From an uncultured Clostridia bacterium (GTDB lineage Bacteria > Bacillota > Clostridia > Oscillospirales > Ruminococcaceae): a stretch of DNA of 62,302 nt. Position numbers and translations under genes: made by a program. Shown piece by piece: positions 17,228-27,727 of the stretch; the first letter of the stretch is position 1, and each line of letters opens with the position of its first letter. The stretch is taken from NCBI GenBank assembly GCA_947627455.1, contig CANQWC010000013.1, forward strand, positions 1 through 62,302, given 5' to 3'. A model generated the notes under the pieces. That model did not search any database. It was not told the DNA's origin and saw only the letters and a program-made list of their open reading frames with translations.

Positions 17228-20173
17228 TTATTCCGTTCTCAGGGCGACTACGGGGTCTTTCTTCGCGGCGATGCCCGAGGGGATAAGCCCCGCGATGAGC
17301 GTCAGCGCCATGCTTATCACGACAAGGGCGGTCGCGCCGACTATCGGAAGCGTCGCGGAAAGGTTGTCGATGCCCGTCAGCGAGTGGAGAATTATATTTA
17401 TCGGCAGCAGCAGGAGCAGCGTTATGCCTATTCCGAGGGCGCCCGCGACAAACCCGACGATAAGCGTTTCGGCGTTGAACACCCTCGAAATATCCTTCTT
17501 TGAGGCGCCGACCGAGCGGAGTATTCCTATCTCCTTTGTTCTCTCGAGGACGGAGATGTAGGTTATAATGCCGATCATTATCGAGCTGACGATAAGCGAT
17601 ATCGCGACGAATGCAATCAGAACATAGCTTATCGCGCTGATTATCGTTGTCACCGAGGACATCAGAAGCTTTACATAGTCGGTGTAGACGATCTTGTCGG
17701 CCTCGTCCTCGGCCGCGTCGTTGTAGGCGGTGATGGCGTCGGCAATTACGTCTTTGTTCTCAAAGGTCGAGGCGTAAATATAGATAGCGCTCGGCGAATC
17801 GGGGTCGACCTGACCCAAGGTTCTGAGGTTCTGCTCGTAGGTCGACTCGGAGCGTGTCGGCGGAAGCTTGTTCTCGAAGATGTAGGTGTATTGGCTGTCG
17901 GTGATCTCCGACTGATCGAACATCGCGGCTATCTGCTCGACGGGAAGAGCGCCAAGCTGAGCTTGGATTCCCTCGGCGTACTGCTGAGATATCATCGCGG
18001 AAAGAACCTGGCCGAGGTACTCCTCTTTAGTCGCGGCGTCCATGTTCTGAATGTATTGCAGGACCGATTCCTCGTCCATCTGAGTCTGAGAGACAAACGC
18101 CTGCATCAGCGTGCTGTCGACCGTCGTGTCGTCCATCGTGGCGCGGTATTGGGCGACAGTCGTGCTGAGATATTCCTCGGTCGGAATTGAGGCGAGCTCG
18201 CTGTAAAGCTCGGCCTTTTGGGCGGTATTCAGGCCCGCGACCCATTCATCGACCGACGAGCGGATCTCATCTTCGGAGGGCTCCTCGCCCTCGACCTTGA
18301 ATTTAAGGCCGCTGATGACGTCGGTGTCGGGGTTGTCAAGCTGGGCGGCGACTATCTCGCTTGAATTTGTCCTCTCGATTATCTCCTTTGAAAGATCGGA
18401 AGTGTAGCATACCGCGGCGTTGAGGAAGGAGGATACCGCGTTCGCGCTCGGGCGGATAATGCCGACGACTTTAAGCTTTATTGCGTTGTCGGAGTCGTAG
18501 AGGTATTTGAGACCAGTTTCGGTCTCGCTGACGTCGATATAGCTGTCGCCCGATTTCTGATATTTGTCGCAGTCGAGTATCACCCTGAAATCAAGGTTCA
18601 TGATGTCGTCATAGCTCCAGCTGCCGAATTCCGAGGTGTCTATCTGCTCCTGATTCGCGGCGGCCTTCATGGCGTCCTGAATCTGGTCGAGGGTCTTGAG
18701 GCCGAGGGCGTAGAGCATCATGTCGGAAAGCTCGTTGCGGTCGCTCACAACGACGACTATCTCGTCGTATTTTTCGGGCCATCTTCCCGAAACAACGTCG
18801 TACTGCTCTTTCATGAGGTCGTTGACGGGCTCGCCGTCAAGACCCGCAAGCAACTCCTGCCAGGCGTTTATCTGCATGAAATTCGATAGGGTCGAGCTTG
18901 ACGTCTCGAAGCCCATCATCGAGTAGATGCTGCTCATGAGCTCTAAGATATCCGACTTGACGATGTTGCCGTCGGGGTCGGTGGTATAGACGTTCATGTT
19001 GTTGTTGTAAACATAGCTTATCGCGGTGGAGTAGTCGGAGATGTCGTTGCTGTTCTCGATGTAATCCTTGAATTTGACGAGGTTGTTCTCCTGCGTCTCC
19101 ATCTTGTTCATCGAGTTCATCATCTCATACATTATCTTCGACTCGTAAACCGCGTCGAGCTCGTGCCCCGCCTCGGCGTTGCCGTTTGCGGTGTCGCGAA
19201 GAGAGGTCATCAGCGAGGTCATGTCGACCTCCTGAGCGTTGATGGTGATAGGATAGCTTGAAAGTGTGTCCTCCTGAACGCGGTCGATGTAATTCTGAAC
19301 ACCCGTCGACACCGAGAGGATAAGCGCGATGCCGATTATGCCTATCGAGCCCGCAAAACTCGTCAGAATGGTTCTCGTCTTCTTGGTCATGAGGTTGTTG
19401 AGCGAGAGAGAAAGCGCGGTGAAGAATGACATCGAGGTCTTTTTGCCCTTGCTGACGCTTCTGACCTCGTTTTGATGCATCGGGGTCTCTTCGCCGTCGT
19501 AGGGGTCGGAATCGCTCTGAATCTCGCCGTCAAGAAGCCTTACGGTTCGCGAGGCATACTTCTCGGCGAGGTCGGGGTTGTGGGTGACCATTATTATGAG
19601 CTTATCCTTCGAGATCTCTTTGAGGATCTCCATTATCTGAACGCTGGTCTGAGAGTCAAGGGCGCCCGTGGGCTCATCGGCAAGGAGGATTTCGGGGTCG
19701 TTGACCAAAGCCCTCGCGATGGCGACCCTCTGCATCTGGCCGCCCGACATCTGGTTCGGCTTTTTCTTTAGCTGATCACCGAGGCCGACCTTTTCAAGCG
19801 CCTCTTTCGCCCTGCGGCGGCGTTCGGCCTTGCCGACGCCCGAAAGGGTCAGCGCAAGCTCGACGTTCGCAAGAACGGTCTGGTGGGGAATGAGGTTATA
19901 GCTCTGGAAAACGAAGCCGATCGAGTGGTTGCGATAGGCGTCCCAGTCCGAATCCTTGAATTTTTTTGTGGATTTTTTGTTTATCGAGAGGTCGCCCGAG
20001 GTGTACTGGTCGAGGCCGCCGATTATGTTCAGAAGCGTGGTCTTTCCGCAGCCCGACTGGCCCAATATGGCGACAAACTCGCTCTGACGGAATTCGATTG
20101 AAATTCCGTTCAGCGCCCGAACCTTTTCGCCGCCAGCGTCATAGTCCTTGACGATGTTTTCAAGTTTAAGCAT
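17228..20173 (-). CDS. ABC transporter, ATPase fused to FtsX/MacB-type permease
   Basis: A 981-residue single-chain ABC protein. The N-terminal ATPase (about 1-225) is of the LolD/MacB type: [12 protein letters not shown], signature [15 protein letters not shown] and [13 protein letters not shown] membrane helix follows at about 265-290, then a very large extracellular region (~540 residues) rich in Asp, Ser and Gln, then three C-terminal helices typical of FtsX permeases. Family members export peptides or act as mechanotransmitters sensing bacitracin-type drugs. No two-component genes adjoin it. Substrate unknown. Monocistronic, ending at the bidirectional terminator. Confidence 0.92.
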   Translation of the reverse strand: MLKLENIVKDYDAGGEKVRALNGISIEFRQSEFVAILGQSGCGKTTLLNIIGGLDQYTSGDLSINKKSTKKFKDSDWDAYRNHSIGFVFQSYNLIPHQTVLANVELALTLSGVGKAERRRRAKEALEKVGLGDQLKKKPNQMSGGQMQRVAIARALVNDPEILLADEPTGALDSQTSVQIMEILKEISKDKLIIMVTHNPDLAEKYASRTVRLLDGEIQSDSDPYDGEETPMHQNEVRSVSKGKKTSMSFFTALSLSLNNLMTKKTRTILTSFAGSIGIIGIALILSVSTGVQNYIDRVQEDTLSSYPITINAQEVDMTSLMTSLRDTANGNAEAGHELDAVYESKIMYEMMNSMNKMETQENNLVKFKDYIENSNDISDYSTAISYVYNNNMNVYTTDPDGNIVKSDILELMSSIYSMMGFETSSSTLSNFMQINAWQELLAGLDGEPVNDLMKEQYDVVSGRWPEKYDEIVVVVSDRNELSDMMLYALGLKTLDQIQDAMKAAANQEQIDTSEFGSWSYDDIMNLDFRVILDCDKYQKSGDSYIDVSETETGLKYLYDSDNAIKLKVVGIIRPSANAVSSFLNAAVCYTSDLSKEIIERTNSSEIVAAQLDNPDTDVISGLKFKVEGEEPSEDEIRSSVDEWVAGLNTAQKAELYSELASIPTEEYLSTTVAQYRATMDDTTVDSTLMQAFVSQTQMDEESVLQYIQNMDAATKEEYLGQVLSAMISQQYAEGIQAQLGALPVEQIAAMFDQSEITDSQYTYIFENKLPPTRSESTYEQNLRTLGQVDPDSPSAIYIYASTFENKDVIADAITAYNDAAEDEADKIVYTDYVKLLMSSVTTIISAISYVLIAFVAISLIVSSIMIGIITYISVLERTKEIGILRSVGASKKDISRVFNAETLIVGFVAGALGIGITLLLLLPINIILHSLTGIDNLSATLPIVGATALVVISMALTLIAGLIPSGIAAKKDPVVALRTE

Positions 20174-20332
20174 ATGATCACCTTTTAGTAAAATTATACA
20201 TATTTCTGACAGGGTTATTATACATTATATCATAACAAAAAGCCGATTTCAACCGCCTAATGTGTCTTTTAAGTGAAAAGTAAATGAACACTCGGGAATA
20301 TTCTTTATTCGCTCAAAATCGGGAAATTATAA

Positions 20333-20361
20333 TTGACAAACAATTCCGCCCCTGCTATAAT
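20333..20361 (+). promoter_or_regulatory. Sigma-A promoter of the alpha-galactosidase gene
   Basis: TTGACA (20333-20338), a 17-base spacer and TATAAT (20356-20361), a consensus match. Confidence 0.88.
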
Positions 20362-20411
20362 AATTTCGGCACTTAATCGCAATCAAAATTTACTGCAACG
20401 GAGGAATGATT

Positions 20412-21572
20412 ATGCCTAAGAATCTCGGAAAAACGCCGCCGATGGGCTGGAACTCATGGAACACCTTCAGCTGGAACATCGACGAAAACCTGATAAAGGG
20501 CGCTGCCGACGCTCTTGTCGAAAGCGGGCTTAAAGACGCGGGCTATGAATACGTCGTCATCGACGACTGCTGGAGCCTTAAGGAGCGCGACGAAAACGGT
20601 CGGCTCGTTCCCGACCCGAAGAAATTCCCCAACGGAATGAAGGCGGTCGCGGACTATATTCACTCAAAAGGGCTTAAATTCGGAATGTACTCCTGCTCGG
20701 GAACTCACACCTGCGCAAACTACCCCGGTTCGTTCGAGCATGAATTCGTCGACGCCGAGACCTTTGCATCGTGGGGCGTTGATTTCCTCAAATATGACTA
20801 CTGCTATAAGCCGAAGGGGATCCCCGGGGAGCTTTTATACAGAAGAATGTCGATGGCGCTTCGCAACTGCGGCCGCGAAATTCTCTTCTCGGCCTGCAAC
20901 TGGGGCAACGACGGCGTTCACGACTGGATAAGAAACACGGGAGCGCAGATGTTCCGCTCGACGGGCGACATTCAGGACACATGGGCCTCAATTAAAAACC
21001 TCGCGCTGTCTCAGCTCAACATGAGGCAGAGCCAGTCGGGTGTATACTGCTGGAACGACCTTGATATGCTCGTAGTCGGAATGAGCGGAAAGTCGGAGAA
21101 CTCGTGGATAGCTGAGGGCGGCTTCGGCTGCACCGAGACGGAGTATAAAACTCACTTCTCGCTTTGGGCGATGATGAACTCGCCGCTTATGATCGGCTGC
21201 GACATCAGGAATATGTCGGAAAACACGAAGAAGATCCTCACCAACAGCGACGTCATCGCGATAAATCAGGACCCCGAGGGAAGAGGCCCGATCGAAATCG
21301 ACCACTGGTGCAACGAGAGCTGCAAGGGCCTTGTTAAGCCGCTTGAAAACGGCGACTACGCGATTTTGCTCGTAAACTTTGCCGACGGCGAACACCCGTC
21401 TGAGCTTTCGTTAAACTTCTGGGATATGGGCCTGCCCTATGCCTCGGGCTTCGGGTTCGAGATCTATGACTGCTGGGAGCATAAACAGCTCGGCGTCTTC
21501 CGCGAGAGGTTCTGCGCGCATATAATGCCTCACGACTGCGTGATGCTTCGCGCTAAGCTCGTCAAGGTCTGA
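20412..21572 (+). CDS. GH27 alpha-galactosidase
   Basis: Retaining glycosidase that removes terminal alpha-galactose (or alpha-GalNAc). It has 386 residues from the ATG at 20412, which has CGGAGGA at good distance; an ATG at 20406 is too close to it. MGWNSWNTF, YVVIDDCW and the nucleophile Asp129 in FLKYDYCY are present. Asp186 in RSTGDIQDTW is the expected acid/base, and WNDLDMLVVG is conserved. No signal peptide, so it acts on imported oligosaccharides such as the raffinose or melibiose type. No sugar transporter is next to it. Confidence 0.94.
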   Translation: MPKNLGKTPPMGWNSWNTFSWNIDENLIKGAADALVESGLKDAGYEYVVIDDCWSLKERDENGRLVPDPKKFPNGMKAVADYIHSKGLKFGMYSCSGTHTCANYPGSFEHEFVDAETFASWGVDFLKYDYCYKPKGIPGELLYRRMSMALRNCGREILFSACNWGNDGVHDWIRNTGAQMFRSTGDIQDTWASIKNLALSQLNMRQSQSGVYCWNDLDMLVVGMSGKSENSWIAEGGFGCTETEYKTHFSLWAMMNSPLMIGCDIRNMSENTKKILTNSDVIAINQDPEGRGPIEIDHWCNESCKGLVKPLENGDYAILLVNFADGEHPSELSLNFWDMGLPYASGFGFEIYDCWEHKQLGVFRERFCAHIMPHDCVMLRAKLVKV

Positions 21573-21775
21573 TGTCAAACTTTGAGACCTGCAAAAAGTG
21601 CGGCGCAAAGCTTTGCACTGACGACATCGCGATTTATAAGAAAATGGTCATGAGAACCGCCGATGAGTTTCTTTGCATCGACTGCCTCGCGGAATATTTC
21701 GGGGTGTCGAGAAAGGCAATTGAGGACAAGATTCGCTATTTTCGCGAATCTGGCGTATGCACGCTGTTCAGATGA
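21572..21775 (+). CDS. Small cysteine-pair protein coupled to the galactosidase
   Basis: A 67-residue protein starting MSNFETCKKCGAKLCTDDIA. CKKCGAKLC and CIDC form a likely zinc-binding set. The middle (EYFGVSRKAIEDKIRYFRES) resembles a short helix-turn-helix, and the end is CTLFR. The ATG shares its first base with the galactosidase stop, so translation is coupled. The 3' end overlaps the convergent gene by eight bases. Function unknown. Confidence 0.75.
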   Translation: MSNFETCKKCGAKLCTDDIAIYKKMVMRTADEFLCIDCLAEYFGVSRKAIEDKIRYFRESGVCTLFR

Positions 21776-22442
21776 ATTTTTCAAGCGTCTGCGCGGCCTC
21801 GTCGGTGAGCCGCGCGACAAATTCGTCGGTGCGCTCGGCGCTCATGTATCTCCCCGAGGTGTCGGGGGCAGTAAGATAATCTGAGTATGTATCAATAATT
21901 TTAATACGCGCCTTTTCAAAAGCGTCCTCGGGGAAGAACCCGAGATAGATGTTTTTGAAGGGCGCGTTTTCTTTCAGGATTTCAAGCGCGACGAAATTTT
22001 TGTGCTCCCTGAGATACTGACAGTCGACGGCATAAAAGTCCGCCTTGAAGCGGGCGGCATAGGCGGCCTTGTCGCGGGAATAGAGCTCGTAGTCATCGCC
22101 GATTATCGGGAGCACCACATCGGTCGACCAATGGCGGTCGGAGAGAAGGTGGGTGAAATATCCGAGGTGAAAGCTGAGCTCCTCGGGGGTGTATCCCGCA
22201 ATCTTTTCGGGGTTCAGATACTCCGAAAGATACCGCCCGTCTCCCGAGAGGTTATGCCCCGTCGCGGGGTCTTTATACTGAAAGTGAGAGACCTCCTTTG
22301 TCGGCGAAAAAACGTAGTTTCCCTCGACCCGAACGCCGGCGTCGGGCGCGAGGTTTCCGTAGACGAACTCGCGGGGAGAAAGCGCGGAAAAGCGCTTCAA
22401 AAGGTTATCTGCAATTCTGAGGTGGACTATCCACAACGCCAT
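21768..22442 (-). CDS. Zinc-dependent phospholipase C-like protein
   Basis: A 224-residue protein from the ATG at 22442 (MALWIVHLRIADNLLKRF), which has GGGAGTGA upstream. The pattern HLRIADN, FVYGNLAPDAG, KEVSHFQY and FHLGYFTHLLSDRHW spaces His and Asp residues as in the zinc phospholipase C/P1-nuclease superfamily proteins found in Firmicutes. No signal peptide, so a cytoplasmic hydrolase of unknown substrate is more likely than a secreted toxin. It follows dnaJ by 51 bases and may be read from that operon. Confidence 0.75.
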   Translation of the reverse strand: MALWIVHLRIADNLLKRFSALSPREFVYGNLAPDAGVRVEGNYVFSPTKEVSHFQYKDPATGHNLSGDGRYLSEYLNPEKIAGYTPEELSFHLGYFTHLLSDRHWSTDVVLPIIGDDYELYSRDKAAYAARFKADFYAVDCQYLREHKNFVALEILKENAPFKNIYLGFFPEDAFEKARIKIIDTYSDYLTAPDTSGRYMSAERTDEFVARLTDEAAQTLEKFI

Positions 22443-22493
22443 TTTATCACTCCCGAAAATGCGGGGCCCGACTTGCGGGCTCCGCATAAAAAA

Positions 22494-23642
22494 TTATTTG
22501 AACCAGTCTGAGAATTTCTTCTTGTCGGGGTTGTTGCGGTCATCGAGCGAATCGTTGAACGCCCGAAGAAGATCCTGCTGTTTTTTCGTGAGGTTCTTCG
22601 GCACCATCACCCGAACAGTCGCGTGGTGATCGCCGCGGCCGCTTCGGTAAAGCCTCGGCACGCCTTGGCCGCGCAGGTGGAAGGTGTCGCCGTTCTGGGT
22701 TCCCGCGGGGATTCGGTATTTCACGTTTCCGTCGATGGTCGGAATAGTGATATCGTCGCCGAGCGCCGCCTGCATATATGAGATCGGAACCTCGGTGTAG
22801 ATATCGAAGCCCTCGCGCTCAAACATCTCGTCGGGGCGAACGCTCACACGAATGATAAGGTCGCCGTTCGGACCGCCGTTGAGCCCGCAGTCGCCCTCGC
22901 CCGTTATGCGAAGGGTTTGGCCGTCGTCGATGCCTTGGGGAATGCTGACGTTCTTCTGAAGAACCCTCCTGACTACGCCCTGACCCGAACACGTCGGGCA
23001 GGGGTCGCGGATTATCTTTCCGCGCCCTCCGCAGCGGTCGCAGGTCTTGGTCGTCTGGAAAACCCCGAGCGGGGTGCGCTGGTTTATTCTTACATTTCCC
23101 GTGCCTCGGCAGTCGGGGCAGGTCTCTGCTCCGCTGCCCGCCTTGGCGCCAGTGCCCGAGCATGCCGAGCACCTTTCAAGCCTGTTCACGCGGATATCTA
23201 TGCCCGTGCCCTTGCAGGCCTCCATAAACGAGATCTGAACGCTCGTCTTGATGTCCTGACCCTTTCTCGGCGAGTTGGGGTTCTGGCGCTGGCCTGTAAA
23301 TCCTCCGCCGAAAAAGCTCTCGAAGATATCGCCGATATCGTCAAAGCCGCCCGAGAATCCTCCCGATGAGAACCCTCCGAACCCTCCGCCGCCTTGGCCC
23401 GCGGCATAAGACGGGTCGACGCCCGCAAAGCCGAATTGGTCGTATTTTGCGCGCTTTTCCCTGTCGGAAAGAACGTCGTAAGCCTCGTTGACCTCTTTCA
23501 TCCTGGCTTCGGCTTCCTTGTCGTCGGGGTGAAGGTCGGGGTGGTATTTTTTTACCATCGCGCGGTAAGCCTTTTTGAGCTCGTCGTCGCTTGCGCCCTT
23601 TTGGACGCCCAAGACCTCGTAATAATCTCTCTTGTCTGCCAT
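22494..23642 (-). CDS. dnaJ: Chaperone DnaJ
   Basis: Co-chaperone that delivers substrates to DnaK and stimulates its ATPase. It has 382 residues: J domain (about 5-70) with the HPD motif in YHPDLHPDD, a Gly/Phe-rich linker (GGGFGGFSSGGFSGGF), four zinc repeats CSACSGTG, CPDCRGTG, CDRCGGRG and CPTCSGQG, then the two C-terminal domains. Last chaperone gene of the hrcA-grpE-dnaK-dnaJ operon, 91 bases after dnaK. Confidence 0.98.
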   Translation of the reverse strand: MADKRDYYEVLGVQKGASDDELKKAYRAMVKKYHPDLHPDDKEAEARMKEVNEAYDVLSDREKRAKYDQFGFAGVDPSYAAGQGGGGFGGFSSGGFSGGFDDIGDIFESFFGGGFTGQRQNPNSPRKGQDIKTSVQISFMEACKGTGIDIRVNRLERCSACSGTGAKAGSGAETCPDCRGTGNVRINQRTPLGVFQTTKTCDRCGGRGKIIRDPCPTCSGQGVVRRVLQKNVSIPQGIDDGQTLRITGEGDCGLNGGPNGDLIIRVSVRPDEMFEREGFDIYTEVPISYMQAALGDDITIPTIDGNVKYRIPAGTQNGDTFHLRGQGVPRLYRSGRGDHHATVRVMVPKNLTKKQQDLLRAFNDSLDDRNNPDKKKFSDWFK

Positions 23643-23733
23643 AAATACTCTCCGTTATTCAGGTTTTATCGCTCCCGCAGGACGCGTGGATCTGCGGCAT
23701 TGGGGGACCCTTTCGCAGGTCCCCCGTTTTTTA

Positions 23734-25557
23734 TCAGTTATTGAAGTTTGTGTCGACGTAGTCGTCGTTCGGGTTTCCGCCCTGAGCGCCGCCCTGAGGC
23801 CCGCCCTGCTGGCCGTTCTGCGCGGCGGCCTGATAGACCTTTGTCGCGACCTGACCGAAGACGGTTTCAAGCTCTTTCTGCCTTGACTTGATGAGCTCTA
23901 TATCCGTGCCCTTGAGGGCTTCCTCGAGCGCCGAGATCTTTGCCTCGACGTCGGCCTTTTCGGAGGGGTTCACCTTGTCGCCGAAGTCCTCAAGAGACTT
24001 CTTGCACTGGAAGACCATCTGGTCGGCCGAGTTGCGGGCGTCGACGTCCTCTCTTCTCTTCTTGTCCTCGGCGGCAAAGCGCTCGGCGTCCTTGACTGCC
24101 TTGTCGATGTCGTCCTTGGACATGTTCGAGGAGGATGTGATGGTGATGTTCTGCTCCTTGCCCGTGCCGAGGTCCTTCGCCGAAACATGGACGATGCCGT
24201 TGGTGTCGATGTCGAAGCTTACCTCGATCTGAGGTACTCCTCTCGGGGCGGGGGCGATGCCGTCAAGCTTGAACATTCCGAGCTGCTTGTTGTCCTTCGC
24301 AAACTCGCGCTCGCCCTGTAAAACAACGATATCGACGGCGGGCTGGTTATCGGCAGCGGTAGAGAAGACCTGCTTGCGGTTGCAAGGAATGGTGGTGTTT
24401 CTCTCGATTATCTTGGTGCAGACGCCGCCGAGGGTCTCGATTCCGAGGGAAAGCGGGGTGACGTCGTTGAGGACGAGGCTTGAATCGATATCGCGGTTCA
24501 TGATGCCGCCCTGAATCGCGGCGCCGAGGGCAACACATTCATCGGGGTTGATGCCCTTGAACGGCTCTTTGCCCGTGATTTTTCTCACTGCCTCAACGAC
24601 GGCGGGGATTCTTGAAGAACCGCCGACCATCAGGACCTTATTGATCTGAGAGGTGGTGAGGCCCGAGTCGGAGAGCGCCTGGCGGACAGGGCCCATCGTC
24701 GCCTCGACAAGATCAGCGGTGATCTCGTTGAATTTGGCCTGAGTGAGCGTGTAGTCGAGGTGCTTGGCGCCCGTGGCGTCGGCAGTTATGAACGGCAGAT
24801 TGATGTTCGAGGTGGGAACGTTAGAAAGCTCGATCTTGGCCTTTTCGGCGGCCTCCTTAAGCCTCTGCATAGCCATTTTGTCGCCCGAGAGGTCGATGCC
24901 GTCGGTCTTTTTGAACTCGGCAACCAAAAGGTCGATTATTCTCTGGTCGAAGTCGTCGCCGCCGAGACGGTTGTTGCCCGCCGTCGCGAGGACTTCGGTG
25001 ACGCCGTCGCCCATCTCGATGATAGAAACATCGAAGGTGCCGCCGCCGAGGTCATAGACCATTATCTTCTGGTCCTCTTCCTTGTCGATTCCGTAGGAGA
25101 GCGCCGCGGCCGTGGGCTCGTTGATGATTCTTCTGACGTTGAGGCCCGCGATCTGGCCCGCGTCCTTTGTCGCCTGGCGCTGAGAGTCGGTGAAGTAGGC
25201 GGGAACGGTGATTACAGCCTCGGTGACCTTTTCGCCGAGATAGGCCTCGGCGTCGGTCTTGAGCTTCTGAAGAATCATCGCGGAGATTTCCTGCGGGGTA
25301 TAGCTCTTTCCGCCCATATGAGCCTTATAGTCCGAGCCCATGTGGCGCTTGATCGAGATGACGGTGTTATCAAAGTTGACGACCGCCTGACGCTTTGCGA
25401 CCTGGCCGACAAGCCTGTCGCCGTTTTTAGATACGCCGACCACCGACGGGGTGGTTCTTGCGCCTTCGCTGTTGGGGATAACTACTGCCTCGCCGCCCTC
25501 CATGACGGCTACACATGAGTTGGTTGTACCTAAGTCGATACCGATGATTTTAGACAT
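23734..25557 (-). CDS. dnaK: Chaperone DnaK (Hsp70)
   Basis: ATP-driven foldase. It has 607 residues, typical of Firmicutes. [18 protein letters not shown] opens the ATPase domain; [29 protein letters not shown] and [13 protein letters not shown] are further signatures. The linker is [11 protein letters not shown]. The tail is Gly/Gln-rich and ends [10 protein letters not shown]. Third gene of the heat-shock operon under CIRCE control. Confidence 0.99.
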   Translation of the reverse strand: MSKIIGIDLGTTNSCVAVMEGGEAVVIPNSEGARTTPSVVGVSKNGDRLVGQVAKRQAVVNFDNTVISIKRHMGSDYKAHMGGKSYTPQEISAMILQKLKTDAEAYLGEKVTEAVITVPAYFTDSQRQATKDAGQIAGLNVRRIINEPTAAALSYGIDKEEDQKIMVYDLGGGTFDVSIIEMGDGVTEVLATAGNNRLGGDDFDQRIIDLLVAEFKKTDGIDLSGDKMAMQRLKEAAEKAKIELSNVPTSNINLPFITADATGAKHLDYTLTQAKFNEITADLVEATMGPVRQALSDSGLTTSQINKVLMVGGSSRIPAVVEAVRKITGKEPFKGINPDECVALGAAIQGGIMNRDIDSSLVLNDVTPLSLGIETLGGVCTKIIERNTTIPCNRKQVFSTAADNQPAVDIVVLQGEREFAKDNKQLGMFKLDGIAPAPRGVPQIEVSFDIDTNGIVHVSAKDLGTGKEQNITITSSSNMSKDDIDKAVKDAERFAAEDKKRREDVDARNSADQMVFQCKKSLEDFGDKVNPSEKADVEAKISALEEALKGTDIELIKSRQKELETVFGQVATKVYQAAAQNGQQGGPQGGAQGGNPNDDYVDTNFNN

Positions 25558-25610
25558 ATTGAATTACTCCTTTTTAAAATATAAATATGTTGGTTTGTAA
25601 GCTTTGTTTA

Positions 25611-26159
25611 TCAGTTCGCGATGACCACCGTTGCGTGGCGGATAACCTTGTCTTTGAGCTTATAGCCCTTCTGATATACCGCTGCTACGGTGTTCTCGCC
25701 GAGCTTTTCGTCGTCGATGTGGCTTACCGCGTTTTCAACCGTCGGGTCAAACTGCTCGCCGACGCGTGAAATTTCCTCGATTCCGAGCTTTTTAAAGGCG
25801 TTCGAGAGCTGGTCGTAGATCATCATCACGCCCGCCTTATACTTCTCGTCGGCGGTTTCGGCGTTCGCGGCGCGCTCAAAGTTATCGGCGAGCGGCAAAA
25901 ACGCCTCGACGGTGTTCGCGACCGCCTCGGGGTAAATTTCGGCGCGCTCTTTGGCGCTTCGCTTGCGATAGTTGTCAAACTCGGCAAGAAGCCTCAGATA
26001 TTTGTCGCGAAGATCGGCGTTCTCGGCCTTAAGCTTGTCGGCCTCGCTGATCTCGGGCTCCTTCTCGGACTCCTTTTCCTGTTCCTTCGCCTCCTCCTCG
26101 GGGGCTTCCTTCGGCTCTTCGGCCTCGGGCTCTTTGATTACCTTCTCTTCTTCAGTCAT
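25611..26159 (-). CDS. grpE: Nucleotide exchange factor GrpE
   Basis: Releases ADP from DnaK. It has 182 residues. The first 60 are a Glu/Lys-rich disordered or coiled-coil extension (EEKVIKEPEAEEPKEAPEEE), then the long dimer helix with YLRLLAEFDNYRKRSAKER, and the beta domain ending GYKLKDKVIRHATVVIAN. It begins two bases after hrcA, so translation is probably coupled. Confidence 0.98.
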   Translation of the reverse strand: MTEEEKVIKEPEAEEPKEAPEEEAKEQEKESEKEPEISEADKLKAENADLRDKYLRLLAEFDNYRKRSAKERAEIYPEAVANTVEAFLPLADNFERAANAETADEKYKAGVMMIYDQLSNAFKKLGIEEISRVGEQFDPTVENAVSHIDDEKLGENTVAAVYQKGYKLKDKVIRHATVVIAN

Positions 26160-26161
26160 AT

Positions 26162-27211
26162 TCAGTCCTCGCTTATATCATTATCTTCGCCATGGGTGTC
26201 TATCTGTTCGGGCGCGCCCGATGAGAGCATCTCCGATATCTTCTCGGCAAAATATTCGACGTAGGGAATGACCTTTTTATAGTCTATCCTCATCGGCCCT
26301 ATCAGCCCGAGGTGCCCCGCGACCTCGCCGTCTTTCAGGAATTCGGAGCTTATCAGGCTTGAATTGCCGATGATGAAATCGTCGTCCTCCTCCGAGAACA
26401 TCACATGAATCCCGCTGAAGCTGTCGTCGACAAGCTTGTGAAGGTCGTCGCTGCGGTCGATGAACGAGATCACGTCGCTTTGGTCGAAGTCGGAGCACTG
26501 GAGAAGATTCTTCATTCCCGCGACGTTTACCTCGTGCCGCGTTATCTCCCTCGTCATGTCGAACACACCGCGGATAAGCGGCGAAAGGGTCAGCAGATAG
26601 GTGCCCATCGCGGTCTCAAGCTTTTCAAGCATCTCCTCGCTTAAAACCTCAAGAGGAACGCCCTCAAGGTTCTCCCTCACAAACTTTGAGAAGTAGTCGA
26701 GGTGCTCCTGAGTCAGGTCGATCTCGACCCGACAGGTGCGGTTCTTGATCTTTCCGTTCGAGGCGATCAGCAGAAGAACATAAAGCCTTTTGCCGGTCGG
26801 TATTACCTCGACCTTTGAGATTACCGAGAATTTCGGGCTTTCGCTTGAAACAAAGGTCGCGTATTTTGTCAGCTCGGCAAGGGCGTTTGTCGCCGATTGA
26901 ACGATGCCCTCCTCGGAATATTCGTCCTTCGGGAGCAGCTCGTCAAGATGCCTTCGTTCCTCCTCGGAAAGCGGGTTGGTCTTTAAAAGCCTGTCGACAT
27001 AAAGGCGGTAGCCGTTATATGTCGGCACCCTGCCCGCCGAGGTGTGAGGCTGTTCAAGATAGCCCTGCTTTTCAAGCTCGGCCATCTCGTTGCGAATGGT
27101 TGCGCTTGAGGTGTTGATGTATTTCATTATCGCCTTTGAGCCCACGGGCTCGCCCGTGACGATGTATTCATCGACGACGGCCGCAAGAATCCGAAGCTTT
27201 CTGTCGTCCAC
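26162..27211 (-). CDS. hrcA: Heat-inducible transcription repressor HrcA
   Basis: Represses the operon by binding CIRCE. The chosen GTG start at 27211 gives 349 residues (VDDRKLRILAAVVDEYIVTG) with AAGGGGGC upstream. An in-frame ATG at 27256 would put the start inside the CIRCE element and is rejected. The winged helix (SSATIRNEMAELEKQGYLEQPHTSAGRVPT) and the C-terminal VIGPMRMDY-like stretch (IGPMRIDYKKVIPYVEYF) are clear. First gene of the operon. Confidence 0.97.
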   Translation of the reverse strand: MDDRKLRILAAVVDEYIVTGEPVGSKAIMKYINTSSATIRNEMAELEKQGYLEQPHTSAGRVPTYNGYRLYVDRLLKTNPLSEEERRHLDELLPKDEYSEEGIVQSATNALAELTKYATFVSSESPKFSVISKVEVIPTGKRLYVLLLIASNGKIKNRTCRVEIDLTQEHLDYFSKFVRENLEGVPLEVLSEEMLEKLETAMGTYLLTLSPLIRGVFDMTREITRHEVNVAGMKNLLQCSDFDQSDVISFIDRSDDLHKLVDDSFSGIHVMFSEEDDDFIIGNSSLISSEFLKDGEVAGHLGLIGPMRIDYKKVIPYVEYFAEKISEMLSSGAPEQIDTHGEDNDISED

Positions 27212-27249
27212 TTTTCGCGCCCCCTTTTGGCAGTTAAAGACACTGTTTG

Positions 27250-27276
27250 TTAGCACTCTTTTTTCCTGAGTGCTAA
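27250..27276. promoter_or_regulatory. CIRCE operator
   Basis: TTAGCACTC, nine bases, GAGTGCTAA: a perfect match to the CIRCE consensus bound by HrcA. It overlaps the predicted start of transcription of hrcA. Confidence 0.97.
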
Positions 27277-27280
27277 TTAT

Positions 27281-27308
27281 AGTATACCCCGTTTTTTGCG
27301 AATGTCAA
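27281..27308 (-). promoter_or_regulatory. Sigma-A promoter of the heat-shock operon
   Basis: Minus strand TTGACA (27308-27303), a 16-base spacer and TATACT (27286-27281), directly upstream of CIRCE. Confidence 0.78.
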
Positions 27309-27409
27309 TAGTTTTTTAAAAATTTTTTAAAATTTCTTTCTTTCCCCGATTCCGACATCTTTTTTGCGGGCAGGCTGTTAAAGTATCACGGTGAAAGGGG
27401 GCCGAGCAT

Positions 27410-27718
27410 ATGCCCGTTTATATATCGGAAAACCCGTCGGGAACGCTTATCGCAAAGCTCACGGGTGAAATTGACCACCACACCGCAAGGTGGCTCAGAA
27501 TGGACATCGACACCGCGATTCAGGACAGATCGCCAGAAAAGCTTCTTCTTGATTTTTCGGGTGTGAGCTTTATGGACAGCTCGGGGGTCGGGCTTGTGAT
27601 GGGAAGATACAGGAATATGTCCGAGCGGGGCGGAAAGGTAGCGCTTGTGAACATGCCCGAATATATAGAAAAGGTGATGAGCCTTGCGGGCATGGACAGA
27701 CTGCTCGGCGGAAAGTGA
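27410..27718 (+). CDS. spoIIAA: Anti-sigma F factor antagonist SpoIIAA
   Basis: STAS-domain switch protein that, when dephosphorylated, frees sigma F in the forespore. It has 102 residues. LLLDFSGVSFMDSSGVGLVMGRY holds the phosphorylated serine (MDSSG). First gene of the spoIIA operon, nine bases before spoIIAB. The gap to the divergent hrcA promoter is short, and I could not recognise a convincing sigma-H promoter in it. Confidence 0.96.
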   Translation: MPVYISENPSGTLIAKLTGEIDHHTARWLRMDIDTAIQDRSPEKLLLDFSGVSFMDSSGVGLVMGRYRNMSERGGKVALVNMPEYIEKVMSLAGMDRLLGGK

Positions 27719-27727
27719 GGGAGGAAG

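Noticed and set aside
24760-25518. 252-codon open frame on the plus strand opposite dnaK
   Set aside because: It is antisense to an undoubted dnaK, lacks a ribosome site and has no recognisable protein pattern. GC-rich codons in dnaK make such frames open by chance; the same holds for long frames opposite gdhA (13460-14230), the PBP gene and rsmH.
27301-27409. Sigma-H promoter for the spoIIA operon
   Set aside because: A sigma-H type -35/-10 pair was looked for, since family knowledge predicts one, but no acceptable match was found by eye, so none is annotated.
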